DNA from: Pyronema omphalodes
Taxonomy: Eukaryota; Ascomycota; Pezizomycetes; Pezizales; Pyronemataceae
Assembly: GCA_024516155.1 (NCBI GenBank)
Contig: JAJJXM010000021.1
Coordinates: 682,001 to 746,000, forward strand
DNA length: 64,000 nucleotides
Direction: 5' to 3'
The translations under genes and the position numbers were made by a program. Shown here one piece after another: positions 44,470 through 55,573 of this stretch (positions within the stretch are counted from its first letter, which is position 1; each line of letters opens with the position of its first letter). The notes under the pieces were generated by a model. That model did no database searches, was not told the origin of the DNA, and saw only the letters and a program-made list of their open reading frames with translations.

Positions 44470-47400
44470 CTAAGATAAGTTGGGGAGGGGTCCCGGTTTA
44501 TCGGGGTACTTTTTATGAAAGTCGTCAACGGCTTTACTGTCGGAATGGAGTTCGGCGGGTTCCCAATCGGGCATATCGTATCCAACCCATTTGACCATAT
44601 ACTGAAGTTTCTTCCGGTGAATTCGGGAGTCGAGGATAGCTTCGATGAAGTATTCGTCTTCACCGTCGATTTCCACCGGGGGTGGTGGGTCTGATTGTTG
44701 ACCGGGGTAGGGGTCATTCGCAGCGGGTTCCAATAAAGAAACATGTTGAACGTTGTGGCATTTCATTGTCGGAGGTAGTTCTAATCGATAGGCATAGGGG
44801 GATACTTTGGCGATAATCTTGAGGGGTCCGTAACGTTTGTTGTCTAATTTCCGGGAGGGTCGACGGGTTTTCCAATTACGGGCATTCATCCATACCAGAT
44901 CTCCGGGCTGATAATTCGGTGACGGGAGTCGATGTTTATCGGCATTCTCTTGATAACGTAGATTAGCTCTATTGATCTCAGCTCGTAAATGGTTATGGAT
45001 TTCGGCGAGGGTTTTCGAAGTTGTGAGGGCCCGTCGATCGTTTACATCGTTCGTAGCTGCTGGAAGTAAATCGAATTGGCAACGGGGGTCGAATCCTTTA
45101 TTAGCAAAGAACGGGGAAGTTCCCGTTGTCTCGGATGCTTGGTTATTCGCAGCGAATTCCGCTAATGGTAGCCAGTCAGCCCAATCGTCTTGAAGATAGT
45201 TGACGTGGGCTCGAAGGTATTGTTCCATAATGGCGTTCATTCGTTCTGTTTGGCCGTCCGTTTGGGGATGGAATGCTGTAGATAATCGAGGCTCGATTCC
45301 CAAACGTCGACAGAGATTCTTCCAAAACAAAGCAGCGAATTGGGGTCCTCGATCAGAGATAATGGTAAGAGGGAGTCCATGCAATCGAAAGATGTGGGTA
45401 ATAAACAAAGACGATAATTCCTTTGCGTCGATGTCTGTTCGACAGGCAATCAGGTGTCGTTCTTTGGTTAATCTATCCACAACTACCGAAATTGCATCAC
45501 ACCCATTGGACCACGGTAATCCTGTTACGAAGTCCATTGATATGTCCTGCCAGGGTCTTTCTGGAATAGGTAGTGGACGTAGGATACCAAACGGGGCATG
45601 TCTGGTAGGTTTCGAACGTTGGCAGGTATGACAATTTCGAATATATCTTTCCACGTCTGTCCTCATCTGGGGCCACGTATAGGTTCTTGAGAGGTATTCT
45701 AATGTTTTAGATCTACCTGGGTGTCCAGCCGTAGGAGAGTCGTGGTGTTGTTGCATTAGGTGTAATCGTAGAGGTTCGTAATTCGGGACCCATAAACATC
45801 CCCGGTAGAGTAAACGGTTATTGTTTACTGTACATTCAGCTAATGTAATGTCTTTACAATAACGAGTGTTATTGTTTAGCATTTCAATACCCTTAGTAGG
45901 GAATGGGTCTTTCTCGTAGGCTTCCGTGAAGAGCTGGGATAAGGTGGGGTTTGTTTGTTGTGGGTCCGGTATTACGGTTTGTTGCGAATTCGTTATTGTT
46001 TGTTGATTACTGGGGGTAACAGCCGCAACGTGAAGGATATTCTCTGGCTTAATGATCGTTGTGTGGTTCTCTAGGGAGCGTTCATCCCCCTCTTTAGGCA
46101 GATCTCCGGATCGACGAGTCTGTGCGTCTGGTTTACCGCCTGCGGTACCGGGGCGGTAAACAATCTTAAAATTAAACTGAGACAAGAACTGGGACCAACG
46201 GGCTTGACGGCGGTTCAAGAGCTTTGTCGAAGTGAAATATTCCAGATTCTTATGATCTGACAGTACTCGAATGGGGTTAATAACAGATTGTAATTCGGGA
46301 CGCCATTCTTCGAAGGCCCGGACGATAGCCATGAGTTCTTTATCGTATATCTCATAATTACATTCGGCGGGGGAATGTTTCTTTGAGAAGTAAGCAATAG
46401 GATGTAAGATTCCTTCGTCATCATATTGAGAAAGAACTCCGGCGGAGACATAATCAGAAGCATCGGTTTCGACAATAACATCCCGGTCTGGGTCGAAACG
46501 AGCCAAAACGGGGGCGGATGTAAATGTTGATTTCAATTCCTCAAAGGCCTGTTGTTGGGATTCCGACCAGACGAAAGGAACTCCTTTACGTGTGAGTAAC
46601 GTGAGAGGTTGGACTATTTTTGAATAGTTCTTAACGAAACGTCGATAGAAGTTTGCAAACCCCAAAAACGCTCTAACATCTTTGAGGTTCCGGGGAGATT
46701 CCCAATCTCGAACTGCAGAAATCTTCTCAGGGTCCATCTTTATACCTTCTGTACTAATGATGAGTCCTAAGTATTATACTTCCTTCTGGTGGAACTCGCA
46801 TTTCTCTGGTTTGAGATGTAACCCTGCTTTTTCGAATGCTTCGAGGATCAATTTAACATGTTGTTTATGTTCTTCGAGATTATCCGAATAGATCAGGGTG
46901 TCATCCAAATAGGCAGTACAGAATCGATCAAGGTAAGGTGCCAATACGTCGTTAATGAAGTTCTGAAACGTAGCAGGGGCATTGGTAAGTCCGAAGGGCA
47001 TAACCAATGATTCGAATAATCCGTACCGGGTACGAAAAGCGGTTTTCCATTCTTCCCCATTTGCCATACGTATTAAGTTATACGCTCCCCTAATGTCGAG
47101 CTTAGTGAACCACTTAGCTCTTGAAAGGTTCATTACGGTATCCTGCATCAGGGGAAGAGGGTAGCGATTCTTGATCGTTCCGGCGTTGATTCCACGATAA
47201 TCGACCACCAAACGTAATGAACCATCGCCTTTCTTTACGAAAAGAATGGGAGCGGCCGCTGGGGACGAGGAGGCACGGATGAAACCTTTGGTGAGGTTCT
47301 CATCTAACCAACGTTTCAATTCCTCCAACTCTGGACGTGATAGGGAGTAAAGGGGGCCGAAGGGAGGCTGAAAATCATCGACGAGTGATATCTTGTGATC

Positions 47401-48191
47401 CGACGGTCGATGGGGCGGTAACTTATCGGCGTTGACTTTTTCGAAGATTCCCAAGTACTGGTGGTATTCGGGTGGTACAATAGTTTTAAGATCCGGTTCC
47501 TCTTTCTCTGGTTGAAGAGCTGTGGTGATTTCATTCAAAGATAAGGAGAATTGTTCGACTTTTCCGTAACGGTTGTTGGCATTGTTTACAATTCGTCGAA
47601 ACGTCGTAGCTGAAATGGCACAGATCTTATTCTGTTGTTTCGGAGCAATACCCTTAACAGGGGTGGGTGTTAACGTGGTTCGGTGGGGGAGGCAGTTCGG
47701 TGATGAGAATTTGATATCGTTATCGGCGAAGTTTATTGTAACATCGTGTTTACGAAGCCATGGGATTCCTAAAACGAGGGGATAATGACCAAACCGAGTA
47801 ACGTAGGCAGTTAGTAATTCATGATGGTCTCCTATTGTACATTCAACTTCAACGTATTCGGTGATGTCTCCTGATGAAATAGGTCGTCCATCAATTACTT
47901 CGACCATTTTGGGGTTTTTCAATTGATAACGGGGGAAGTTGTGTTGGCGTGCGAAGTCTTCGTTCATGAAGGAAATTCCTGTGCATCCGCAGTCTACGAG
48001 AGCATGAGTATCGATTTTGGTATTGTGTTCAGTTAGTGTACATGGCACGACCAAATGATTCCCATCCAATTCGTTTTCTTGTTTACTTGACAAAGAACTA
48101 GCGGATACATAAACGATTTCCTGAGATGAAACGAAAGACGAGGCAGGGGCTGGTCCAACAACAGAGCCAACAGGCTGTTGATGGACTACTC
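44470..48191 (-). pseudogene. Gypsy-2 Pol, one in-frame stop
   Basis: Same domain order and nearly the same sequence as Gypsy-1 Pol: protease with DCGCTG, RT with YLDDTLIYS, RNase H, integrase HHCC and DDE motifs, chromodomain with the DWEP motif. A TAA at 46774-46776 replaces a lysine codon after the RT palm; Gypsy-1 is open there. The residue that is a stop in Gypsy-1 is a glycine codon here. Entry is through the frameshift site at 48192-48198. Confidence 0.92.
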
Positions 48192-49304
48192 TTTTCCCTG
48201 GTCGACGTCGGGGTTTGTTGGGATATCCAAAACCTGGGCGGCGGCTAGGCGAATCTTGCGGGAGTTGTTTGCTGCCAACGTAGAACATTCGTTCTTGAAA
48301 TGATCGGCTGATCCACAATAAAGACAAAGTCCCTTAGCCATTCGTTCATCACGACGGCGTTGGTTCTGAGCCTTTTGGGAAGCTGATAGGTCCATGGGGG
48401 CCGATCCGTAATTACCACTGTTGGTATTCGTTGGGTGGGACGCCGGGCGAGACGGCGTGGAGCTGGAACGACTGGGGACCGAAGAAACGTGCCGCTTTGT
48501 GGTGTTTGAATGAGCTCGAATTCTATAATCCAGCTTCATACAAAGATCCACAAATTTGGTGAAGTTCTGAGGTTCTTCGGCTTGGTAAACAAGACTGGTC
48601 TGAAGGTCTCGAGAGAGCCCACGCTTCAGAGCAGCCTTCTTTGCGTTTTCGTCGTAGTTCAAGATAGCCATTAATCGTTGGAACTCTGCGTAGTATTGGC
48701 TAAACTCACGGTTGCCCTGTTGAAGTTTATCCAATTCCGCAGATGCAGTACCAACTTGATCAGGATCTCCGAAGGCAGCTTCCAGAATTGTAATGAGAGC
48801 CTCAACGTCCTTAAGCTTAATCTTATCTGTAAGGAAGTAGGGTTGAATTTGATTCTGAGCGTTGCCTTTGAGATATCCATAAGTATAACGTAGCTTATGT
48901 TGATCATCGGTAAAACGGGAGGAGTCTCCGGCGAGCTTGGCTCTGACCTTCGAGATGAAGTTCAAGAGTTCCTTGCGTTCACCAGAGAACTCAGGTGGAT
49001 GAGGTAATTCGATGGGACGGGTATTCGGAAGGGGACCGTTCTTCGTAAGGGCTTGTAGGAGTCGAACGGAGGCGTTGGCGCTTTCGAGATCCCTTTCCAA
49101 ATCGGTAATTCGTTGAGCGTAGAGGGAGTTGTCCTTTCGAGCTTCTGTGAGTTCGGCTCGGAGGTCGTCCCTCAGTTGACAGTCTCGTTCGTATTCTTTT
49201 ACGGCGTTGCGGACCAATTTGATCTTCGTGGGGTCCTGTTCGACCTCTAACCTTTCAGCTTCGTTGAGGTACAGGGCCACGACGACCTTGTTGTTTTGGT
49301 CCAT
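48186..49304 (-). CDS. Gypsy-2 Gag
   Basis: 372 residues, intact and almost identical to Gypsy-1 Gag, with the CCHC knuckle CLYCGSADHFKNEC. The -1 slippery heptamer GGGAAAA (minus strand, 48192-48198) precedes the stop at 48186-48188, as in Gypsy-1. Confidence 0.95.
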   Translation of the reverse strand: MDQNNKVVVALYLNEAERLEVEQDPTKIKLVRNAVKEYERDCQLRDDLRAELTEARKDNSLYAQRITDLERDLESANASVRLLQALTKNGPLPNTRPIELPHPPEFSGERKELLNFISKVRAKLAGDSSRFTDDQHKLRYTYGYLKGNAQNQIQPYFLTDKIKLKDVEALITILEAAFGDPDQVGTASAELDKLQQGNREFSQYYAEFQRLMAILNYDENAKKAALKRGLSRDLQTSLVYQAEEPQNFTKFVDLCMKLDYRIRAHSNTTKRHVSSVPSRSSSTPSRPASHPTNTNSGNYGSAPMDLSASQKAQNQRRRDERMAKGLCLYCGSADHFKNECSTLAANNSRKIRLAAAQVLDIPTNPDVDQGKE

Positions 49305-49313
49305 TTCGAGGGA

Positions 49314-49484
49314 TTAACGGAGGTGCCAGATGTTGGTTTCGTCGTTATATTGAATTCGAGTTGCTGCGTATTCGTTTCCGAGTTGTCGAGCAATTTCGAT
49401 TTCGTCAAGGACGACGGGGTTTTCGAGGGAACGGAAGATCGGTAATAGATTGATGAATTCGTAGAACCAGAGGTTGTGAAGCAT
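49314..49484 (-). CDS. Gypsy-2 leader ORF, 56 aa
   Basis: Counterpart of the Gypsy-1 leader ORF, with the same start and length. The terminator is TAA where Gypsy-1 has TGA, and at least one further difference (an Asn codon) is synonymous. It ends nine bases before the gag start. Confidence 0.5.
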   Translation of the reverse strand: MLHNLWFYEFINLLPIFRSLENPVVLDEIEIARQLGNEYAATRIQYNDETNIWHLR

Positions 49485-49533
49485 GTAAAGCTTGTTGTAA
49501 TCGAGAGTTGACGGTAGAGCCGGCAGGTCTTGA

Positions 49534-49545
49534 TTACACAGTTAT
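49534..49545 (-). promoter_or_regulatory. Gypsy-2 primer-binding site, self-priming type
   Basis: On the minus strand ATAACTGTGTAA, two bases after the 5' LTR end, again complementary to TTACACAGTTAT within the LTR. Confidence 0.72.
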
Positions 49546-49547
49546 GT

Positions 49548-50636
49548 TGTAACGGCCAACAAGGGAGAGATAGCTGACGGAGAACCTGGGGGCTCTTCTC
49601 AATTATTCATTCGTGAGTTCAATGGATATATCCTTATAATAACTTCAACGTTAGAAACTCTTAAGCTGTGTCTAGCATCAACTTAAAGACTTTCTGTGTT
49701 TAGAAGTTAAGGAAATAAACAAAGATTTCAAGGGACAAAGAGATCCAAAGACGGGGACGAGAACGAGGACGTAAACAAAGATTTCGACAAAGTATTTGAA
49801 TTTGTAAATAAACAAATAACTGTGTAAGGAGAAAAGAAAAACAAAATAAACAAACAAAGAAACAATCCTCTTATATACAATTTTTCCTCCTTACACGCCG
49901 AGCCACTACTTGCAGAATTTTCCCGAAAGGAACTAAGTAAACAACGCGGTCGCGGTTGCGCGTTCTAGACGCGCTAACGCGTTCGTACCAAATTAGCGTG
50001 TTTGCGTGCACAGCCTCGTCGCGCGCTCGTTAGCGTATCTCGCGTGCGCGATAGCGTAACTCGCGTGCGCGGTAGCGTACTTCGCGTGCGCGCTAGCGTA
50101 ACCCTAAGCGTAGTCACGCGCGCGCTTCTGTAACCCTAATCGTGCGCGTGCGTCCGTAACCCTAACCCTAGCTGTGCGCGTACGGTCACAAACCTAACCC
50201 TAGTTTGTGTGCGTGCGGGTGCAACCCTAACCTGATAAGGTCACATGACTAGATCTTATCTTATCGATAAGATGATCGTGCCCTAGCCCTAGTCACGTGT
50301 GCGCACATTAGTAGACCAGTGCGCGTGCATACTGATCTACTATTGATTAGAACACGTGACCGATCTTATCTAATCGGATAAGATGATCGGTAGACCGTAG
50401 GTATGGAATTTCCGAAAAGGGATCCGAGCTGACCCCTAACCCTGGGGGTAAGTCACGTGACCTTTTTGACAATTTGGGAATTGAGCGTAACCCTAACCCA
50501 TGCGAGTGACGAGTGATGATCGAAGACCGAAGGATAATAGAAATAAATAAACAAACGAGTGCTGGATAATGAAGCGAATGATAATAGGTGAATGAATGAC
50601 GAGGAGGGGGAAGGTAATAATTCTCGAGCCTTGACA
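49548..50636 (-). repeat. Gypsy-2 5' LTR
   Basis: Plus-strand ends TGTAACGGCC and GAGCCTTGACA, 1089 bp. Fewer than about a dozen differences from the 3' LTR are visible by eye. Confidence 0.93.
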
Positions 50637-52344
50637 CAAAGAAGTGGGAATGGACTGTTGCCATGGAATTGGCATTTGATGAGTTAAAGCAGTGGTTTAC
50701 GAAGGCACCACTATTGGGTCATTTTGATCCTAAAAAGGTTTGCATAGTTGAAACTGATGCTTCTGACTTTGCCTTAGGCGCAGTCCTTTCTCAGAAAGGA
50801 GAGGACGGAAAGCTGCACCCTATTGCTTTCCACTCCAGGAAATTTACTCCGGCAGAAATCAACTACGAAATCCATGATAAAGAGCTTTTAGCTATTGTGG
50901 ATTCGTTTAAAATATGGAGAAGATACTTGGAGGGACCTATGCATACAGTTCAGGTATTCAGCGACCATCAAAATTTGGAGTACTTCACCACAACAAAAGT
51001 ACTCAATCGTCGCCAAGCAAGGTGGGCTCAAGAACTTGCTGGTATTGACTTTAAAATTTTATACAGACCTGGAAGTAAGAATGGGAAGCAAGATGCATTG
51101 TCAAGGCGTCCGGAGTTCCGCCCTGAAAAGGGGGGAGGTGAGGGTCAGCCGAATACGACTATCCTTCACAAAGAACATTTTGCATCGATTTCAGCAATCA
51201 GCAGTGGAGGAGAAGGAACTTCATTCATGGTTTCTTCAGCACGGCTCAATTCTATTCCTTCTGTTAAATGGTCTGGCGAATTTTTGAAGATGGTTAAAGG
51301 AGCTGGAGAACTGGACGAAAACTATAAAAAAGCAGCAAACAAAATAAAGGATCCACTAACGATAGATGATGGCATAATCTATCGGAAAGAGAAGTTATGG
51401 GTGCCAAAGGATTTAGTCAACATGGTACTGGAATCAGAGCACGACTCGAAGATTGCAGGACACTTTGGTCAGGATAAGACCATTGAATTAATAAGAAGAA
51501 AGGTTTGGTGGCCGAAGATGGATGAACAAATAATTGAATATATACAAAGCTGTTTGGAATGTCAGAAGGACAAAACGGCTAGGCACCAAAAATATGGAAT
51601 GTTGCAACCTTTGGAATTGACTTATGCCCCATGACAATCTATTGCTATGGATTTTATTACCGACCTACCAGAATCTAATGGGTGTGATCAACTATGGGTT
51701 ATAGTTGATCGATTTACTAAAATGGCGCAGTTCATCCCCTTACAGAAAGACGGCAAGACAACTGCAGACCTTGCCAGAATATTCGCAAACGAAATTTGGA
51801 AGTTGCATGGCTTACCCAAGGATATAGTGTCGGATCGAGACTCCAGGTTTACAAGCACCACCTGGAAGGCATTTCGTGGAACGTTAGGAATCAAACCGAG
51901 AATGTGAACAGCCTTCCACCCACAGACGGACGGACAAACGGAACGGCTTAATCAAACAATCGAAGCTTACCTCCGCTCTTTTGTTAACCACGAAATGGAC
52001 GACTGGGCTGACCTCGTACCCATGGCTGAGTTCGCATACAACAACTCAGTCACAAGCGCAACTGGACTTTCACCATTTTACGCTAACTATGGGTTCTACC
52101 CAAGTACGAGCAACCCTTCGGCAACTGCTGTGCGCAACCCAGCCAGCAAAGCCTACGCCAACTGGATGCATACGATACACGAAGGAGCCAAGTTAGCCCT
52201 TCAAAAAACACAAGAAAGAATGAAACACTATTCAGACCAGAAACGACAGGAGGCACCCGAATACCAAGTAGGAGACTTGGTCATGTTAGATGGACGCAAC
52301 ATACGAACCAGACGCCCATCAAGGAAGTTGGACCATAAACAACA

Positions 52345-54028
52345 TAGCTAACTCCCGAACCCTGGAAAAAGCGGCCCGAGTAGCCTTCAAGTGGGCGGAG
52401 GACAACGCCGTAGCCTTCGATGACGCCAAATCGGAACTTCTGCACTTTCACCGAGCACAGAAAGACGAAATAACACCCGTGACATCCGTGACACTCCCGA
52501 ACGGCACCGTGGTTAGCCCAGGAACTCAGAATGGGAAACAGGACGTGGTCCGCTGGATTGGCATATACTTCGACAGAAAACTCTCTTTCTCCCATCATGT
52601 ACAAACTAGGCTAAGCTCTGCGTCCATAGCCTTTAATGCCGTTAGAAGCCTCGTCAGACAGGAAACTGGACTGTCCCCCACGGCGGTGCGAACCCTGTAT
52701 CGATCATGTGTCCAGGAGAAATCCGACTTCGGAGCAGACATCTGGTGGGCCGGCCAAAAGTCCTTCGCCAGAAAACTACAACTCCAACAAAACGCAGCCA
52801 TTCGACGAATCTTGAACGCCTTGTCCTCCACACCCATCCTCGCCCTACACAACGAGGCAGCACTGCCCCCAGTCACCACCGGCCTAAACCACAAGCGCAG
52901 GAAAAATGCCCTCCGCCTCCTCTCCCTTTCCCCTACCCATCCCGTCGTCACCCGTTGTCCCTCTTCTTTCCCCATCCCTAATCACTTCACCCATGCCATA
53001 CAATCCCCGAAGGAGTACGACTGTGACTGGACCTCCGGAACACGCCCAATCACTCGCCTAGTCGCAACAATATCATCCCTAGGCAGATGGTTATCCTCCA
53101 GAACCACCGTCGAAGACACGGCACAACCAGACCCCTCCCCATGGACGGACCCCCCCCCTCACACGCTACAGCCCTCCCTCTATCAAAGAAGAAGCCGAGG
53201 CGCATCACTACAACCTCCTCACCCACCTACGTTCCAAGCCAAACCCAATCATAGCGTACACGGACGGCTCCCAACTCGAAGGCTCCACCGGAGCAGGATT
53301 CTATATTCCGACAGGCCTCGATCAGAGCATCCAAGAGACCATCCCGATGGGCAGACCATGCGAAGTCTTGGACGCAGAACTGAAAGCCATCGAAGAATGA
53401 CTGATCGCCTGTAATACCCACATCCGCCGGCTACATCTCCAATACCGCGAAATCGATATCTTCACCGATAATCAAGCTGCTATCATCCGGGCAACTCGTC
53501 TCACCCCGGGCCCAGGACAAGAAACCGCAACCGGTATCCACCACCTCACACAACTCCTCCTTCGACGTACAGGGACAACCGTACACCTACACTGGGTCCC
53601 CGGCCACACCGACATCCTAGGCAATGAAGAAGAAGACCGTCTTGCAAAACAAGCCACTACCCAACACCCACTCACCCTCCCCCCCCCCACCTCTCTGTCA
53701 TGGCTCCGCAGACAAGTCAAGGAAGCCCACTCCGAGGACTGGGCACAGTGGTACAACACAAGCCCGAAACCCAAGACGTACGGCGCTCCTCATAGGAAAT
53801 CACTCGATGAGGCGTAGACCACCGTACCCAGAAAGGTCACAACGGCGATCCTAGGCCTCCGAACAGGACACGGATACTTCCTGGATTACCTGGCACACCC
53901 CCCCACCCCAACCTACCCCACCCGCGCATGCCCCTGCCCCTTACACCCCCCACAAACACCAAAACACCTGCTGCTCTCCTGCCCGCTCTTCACCCTACAC
54001 AGGATTCAACTTCGAAAACTTCTGAAAC
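52345..54028 (+). pseudogene. LINE ORF2, C-terminal RT thumb, RNase H and zinc knuckle
   Basis: After the junction the frame reads LEKAARVAFKWAEDNAVAFD, then SELLHFHRAQKDE and VVRWIGIYFDRKLSFSHHV, the region after the RT catalytic box in Tad1-like LINEs. RNase H follows in a shifted frame (IAYTDGSQLEGSTGAGFY; EVLDAELKAIEE; IDIFTDNQAAI; HLHWVPGHTDILGNEEEDRL), and a terminal C.C...H...C motif (CPCPLHPPQTPKHLLLSC). Frameshift near 53150 (poly-C) and stops near 53398 and 53815. Orientation and nesting order fit the 3' part of the LINE at 23341-25893. Interrupted at 54029 by an LTR. Confidence 0.85.
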
Positions 54029-55386
54029 TGTGAACCTGGCTATTGAGGCTTTCAATAGAGAGGCTTATTCGATCAGTCGTTCTTCGTTTGAAGGATATTA
54101 AGCAAATAGATTTCCCAAGAAGCTAGGAAGTAAACTAATCGATCACAGGCCGAATAAACTTAAGGGTCTCGTCCTGAGGTATTCTGGTGTAGATAGGTAT
54201 GTCGTAACAAGAGATCAAGTTGCTGATGCTGGAGGAGACGGTGGGAAAACTTAGGGTCTTTTATAGACTTTCGTCTACAAGTTCGCCCAGACTTCCCAAG
54301 TGAACCAACTTCCAAACTAAGCTTAGGAGATACGACTTGAGTCAATTCTTTGACAAATCTGCTGATGGCTCGCATCATGCTGCATGCGCAATTATATTAA
54401 TTGCTCACTTGCATGATGACCTCGTGTCAGATTAATCCTTGACATTCCTTGCCGTGCTACCACACCTTCCAATCAGGTATTGGGGTTAAGCGCCTAATGG
54501 AGGGTTACTCCACTTGAGCGCATAATGCAATGACTCCTCTGATAATGACATGTGAGTCATATATCTTATGAGTCGTCTTGATCATAGATCTCCCTAGAGA
54601 ATCTCGATTGCGAGTGGAGGAATCTGACATCATAAGGCATACCATGCCCTACCGGAGTGCACTGCCCCGTCACATTTCTGTGTGATGTCATGACTGCTCC
54701 ACCTGCGCGCACTTGCGCGCAGCCACACCCTGGTGTGTACGCAAACGCCGTCTTATCTTGCAGTTGGTAGTCATTGGCCTAAGGTCGCGTCATATCAGTT
54801 CCACCCAACAGTTTTCCTGAGTGGTGTTCCCTGCTGCAGAACGTCGTCTCATGCTAACGCAATCTTGACCCTTGTCCTGAGCTCCACTCCTGTTGGCTGA
54901 CTAGACTCTGCCTTATTCCTTGGCCGACTATCCGTCCAACTCAGACCTCGGATGATCCTATTCGTCTGCCTTGCACTGTCATGAGAATTCCTTTCTCTTG
55001 CAAGCCCTCTGGTAGCCGTACTTGGTGGAACACAACCTCAAGTATAAGGAGGTGTCCCTTCGCCGTCGTCTTCTGTCTCCATCAGCGTCGTCTGTAGTTC
55101 TCTCATGGGTAAGTCGACACCCATGAGGTAAGTTTGTTCCTCGTTCCCATCCATCTGTGATCCTCCCAAACTGACAGTGAATAACAGATAGCGACGCCTC
55201 GGGGCCGGATCCTCGTGAGGTCCTTTCGGAAAGTCACGAATCACGTGACGTGGCTCGCTGGAGCTCCTCAGGGGGTTCCGGCCCGGGAATACTAACCTTA
55301 TTATTCAATCTCCTGTCGAGTTTGCCATGTTCTCTAAATGTTATACATGTTACCTATTCTATACTCACACAATATAGGGTGTGACA
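54029..55386 (-). repeat. Gypsy-3B 3' LTR
   Basis: Minus-strand start TGTCACACCCTATA (at 55386) and end GGTTCACA. Same family as the Gypsy-3A LTR in inverted orientation. The sequence to its right on the minus strand ends in the purine tract AGGGGGGAGGTGG, so this is the 3' LTR of a minus-strand element and not a solo LTR. The 5-bp flanks do not match each other, as expected. Confidence 0.88.
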
Positions 55387-55573
55387 CCACCTCCCCCCTG
55401 TTCAAGCTTCGTCTCGAAGCAAGTAGCTTATCATTCTGTGATCGCACCTCGCCGCAGCCAAGTGACTTAGTGATCATATATGGATGTAGTCCTCCAGCCC
55501 CTACATCCTACTACCAACTCGACCTAATGAAAACCTCGCGGGGAAGAACATCCTTGAGTCGGTAGTCCCTCGG
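55387..55573 (-). mobile_element. Gypsy-3B internal 3' end
   Basis: On the minus strand it encodes a short tail (PRDYRLKDVLPREVF) followed by a stop, untranslated sequence and the polypurine tract. It is cut at 55573 by the LTR of Gypsy-4. The rest of Gypsy-3B would lie beyond Gypsy-4, outside the window. Confidence 0.8.

Larger units (their letters stand above)
43341..50636 (-). mobile_element. Gypsy-2: full-length copy of the Gypsy-1 family
   Basis: A 7296-bp element on the minus strand with LTRs 49548-50636 (5') and 43341-44430 (3') and a perfect target duplication CAAAG (43336-43340 and 50637-50641). It is inserted into the RT/RNase H region of Gypsy-3A. It is highly similar to Gypsy-1 in the internal region. 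Its LTRs differ by the loss of about 70 bp and by an extra CGCG-rich repeat unit, so the two copies represent different LTR variants. Confidence 0.95.
38014..52345 (+). mobile_element. Gypsy-3A: decayed, 3'-truncated Ty3/gypsy element
   Basis: 5' LTR 38014-39369, gag 39497-41686, and pol from about 41690. It is interrupted by Gypsy-2 (43341-50636) and continues 50642-52345, where it ends abruptly in the integrase tail at a junction with LINE sequence. There are several in-frame stops, and no chromodomain or 3' LTR. Gypsy-4 is a related but far better preserved element. Confidence 0.9.
41690..52345 (+). pseudogene. Gypsy-3A Pol, split by Gypsy-2 and truncated
   Basis: In the -1 frame after Gag: protease VRVLLDTGSTSALL, RT ([30 protein letters not shown]), then the Gypsy-2 insertion after STKGDPK; resuming at 50642 with RNase H (VETDASDFALGAVLS), the integrase zinc finger (CLECQKDK) and DDE core (DFITDLPESNGCDQ; VSDRDSRF; FHPQTDGQTERLN). 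It ends at RKLDHKQH at the junction. Stops lie near 42130, 42508, 51633 and 51906, and a 44-bp telomeric-repeat insertion disrupts RT near 42946. No chromodomain remains. Confidence 0.88.

Noticed and set aside
41423..51908. Repeat-induced point mutation as the cause of decay in Gypsy-3A
   Set aside because: Some stops fit TGG to TGA, but others imply transversions (for example GAA to TAA), and Gypsy-1, 2 and 4 show no heavy C-to-T bias by eye; a quantitative test was not possible.
52290..53414. A single 374-codon gene
   Set aside because: It spans the gypsy/LINE junction and a frameshift in the LINE RNase H region; it is a chimeric by-product.
54029..55386. Solo LTR of the Gypsy-3 family
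   Set aside because: A polypurine tract and a Pol tail adjoin it on the right and the flanking 5-mers do not match, so it is the 3' LTR of Gypsy-3B.
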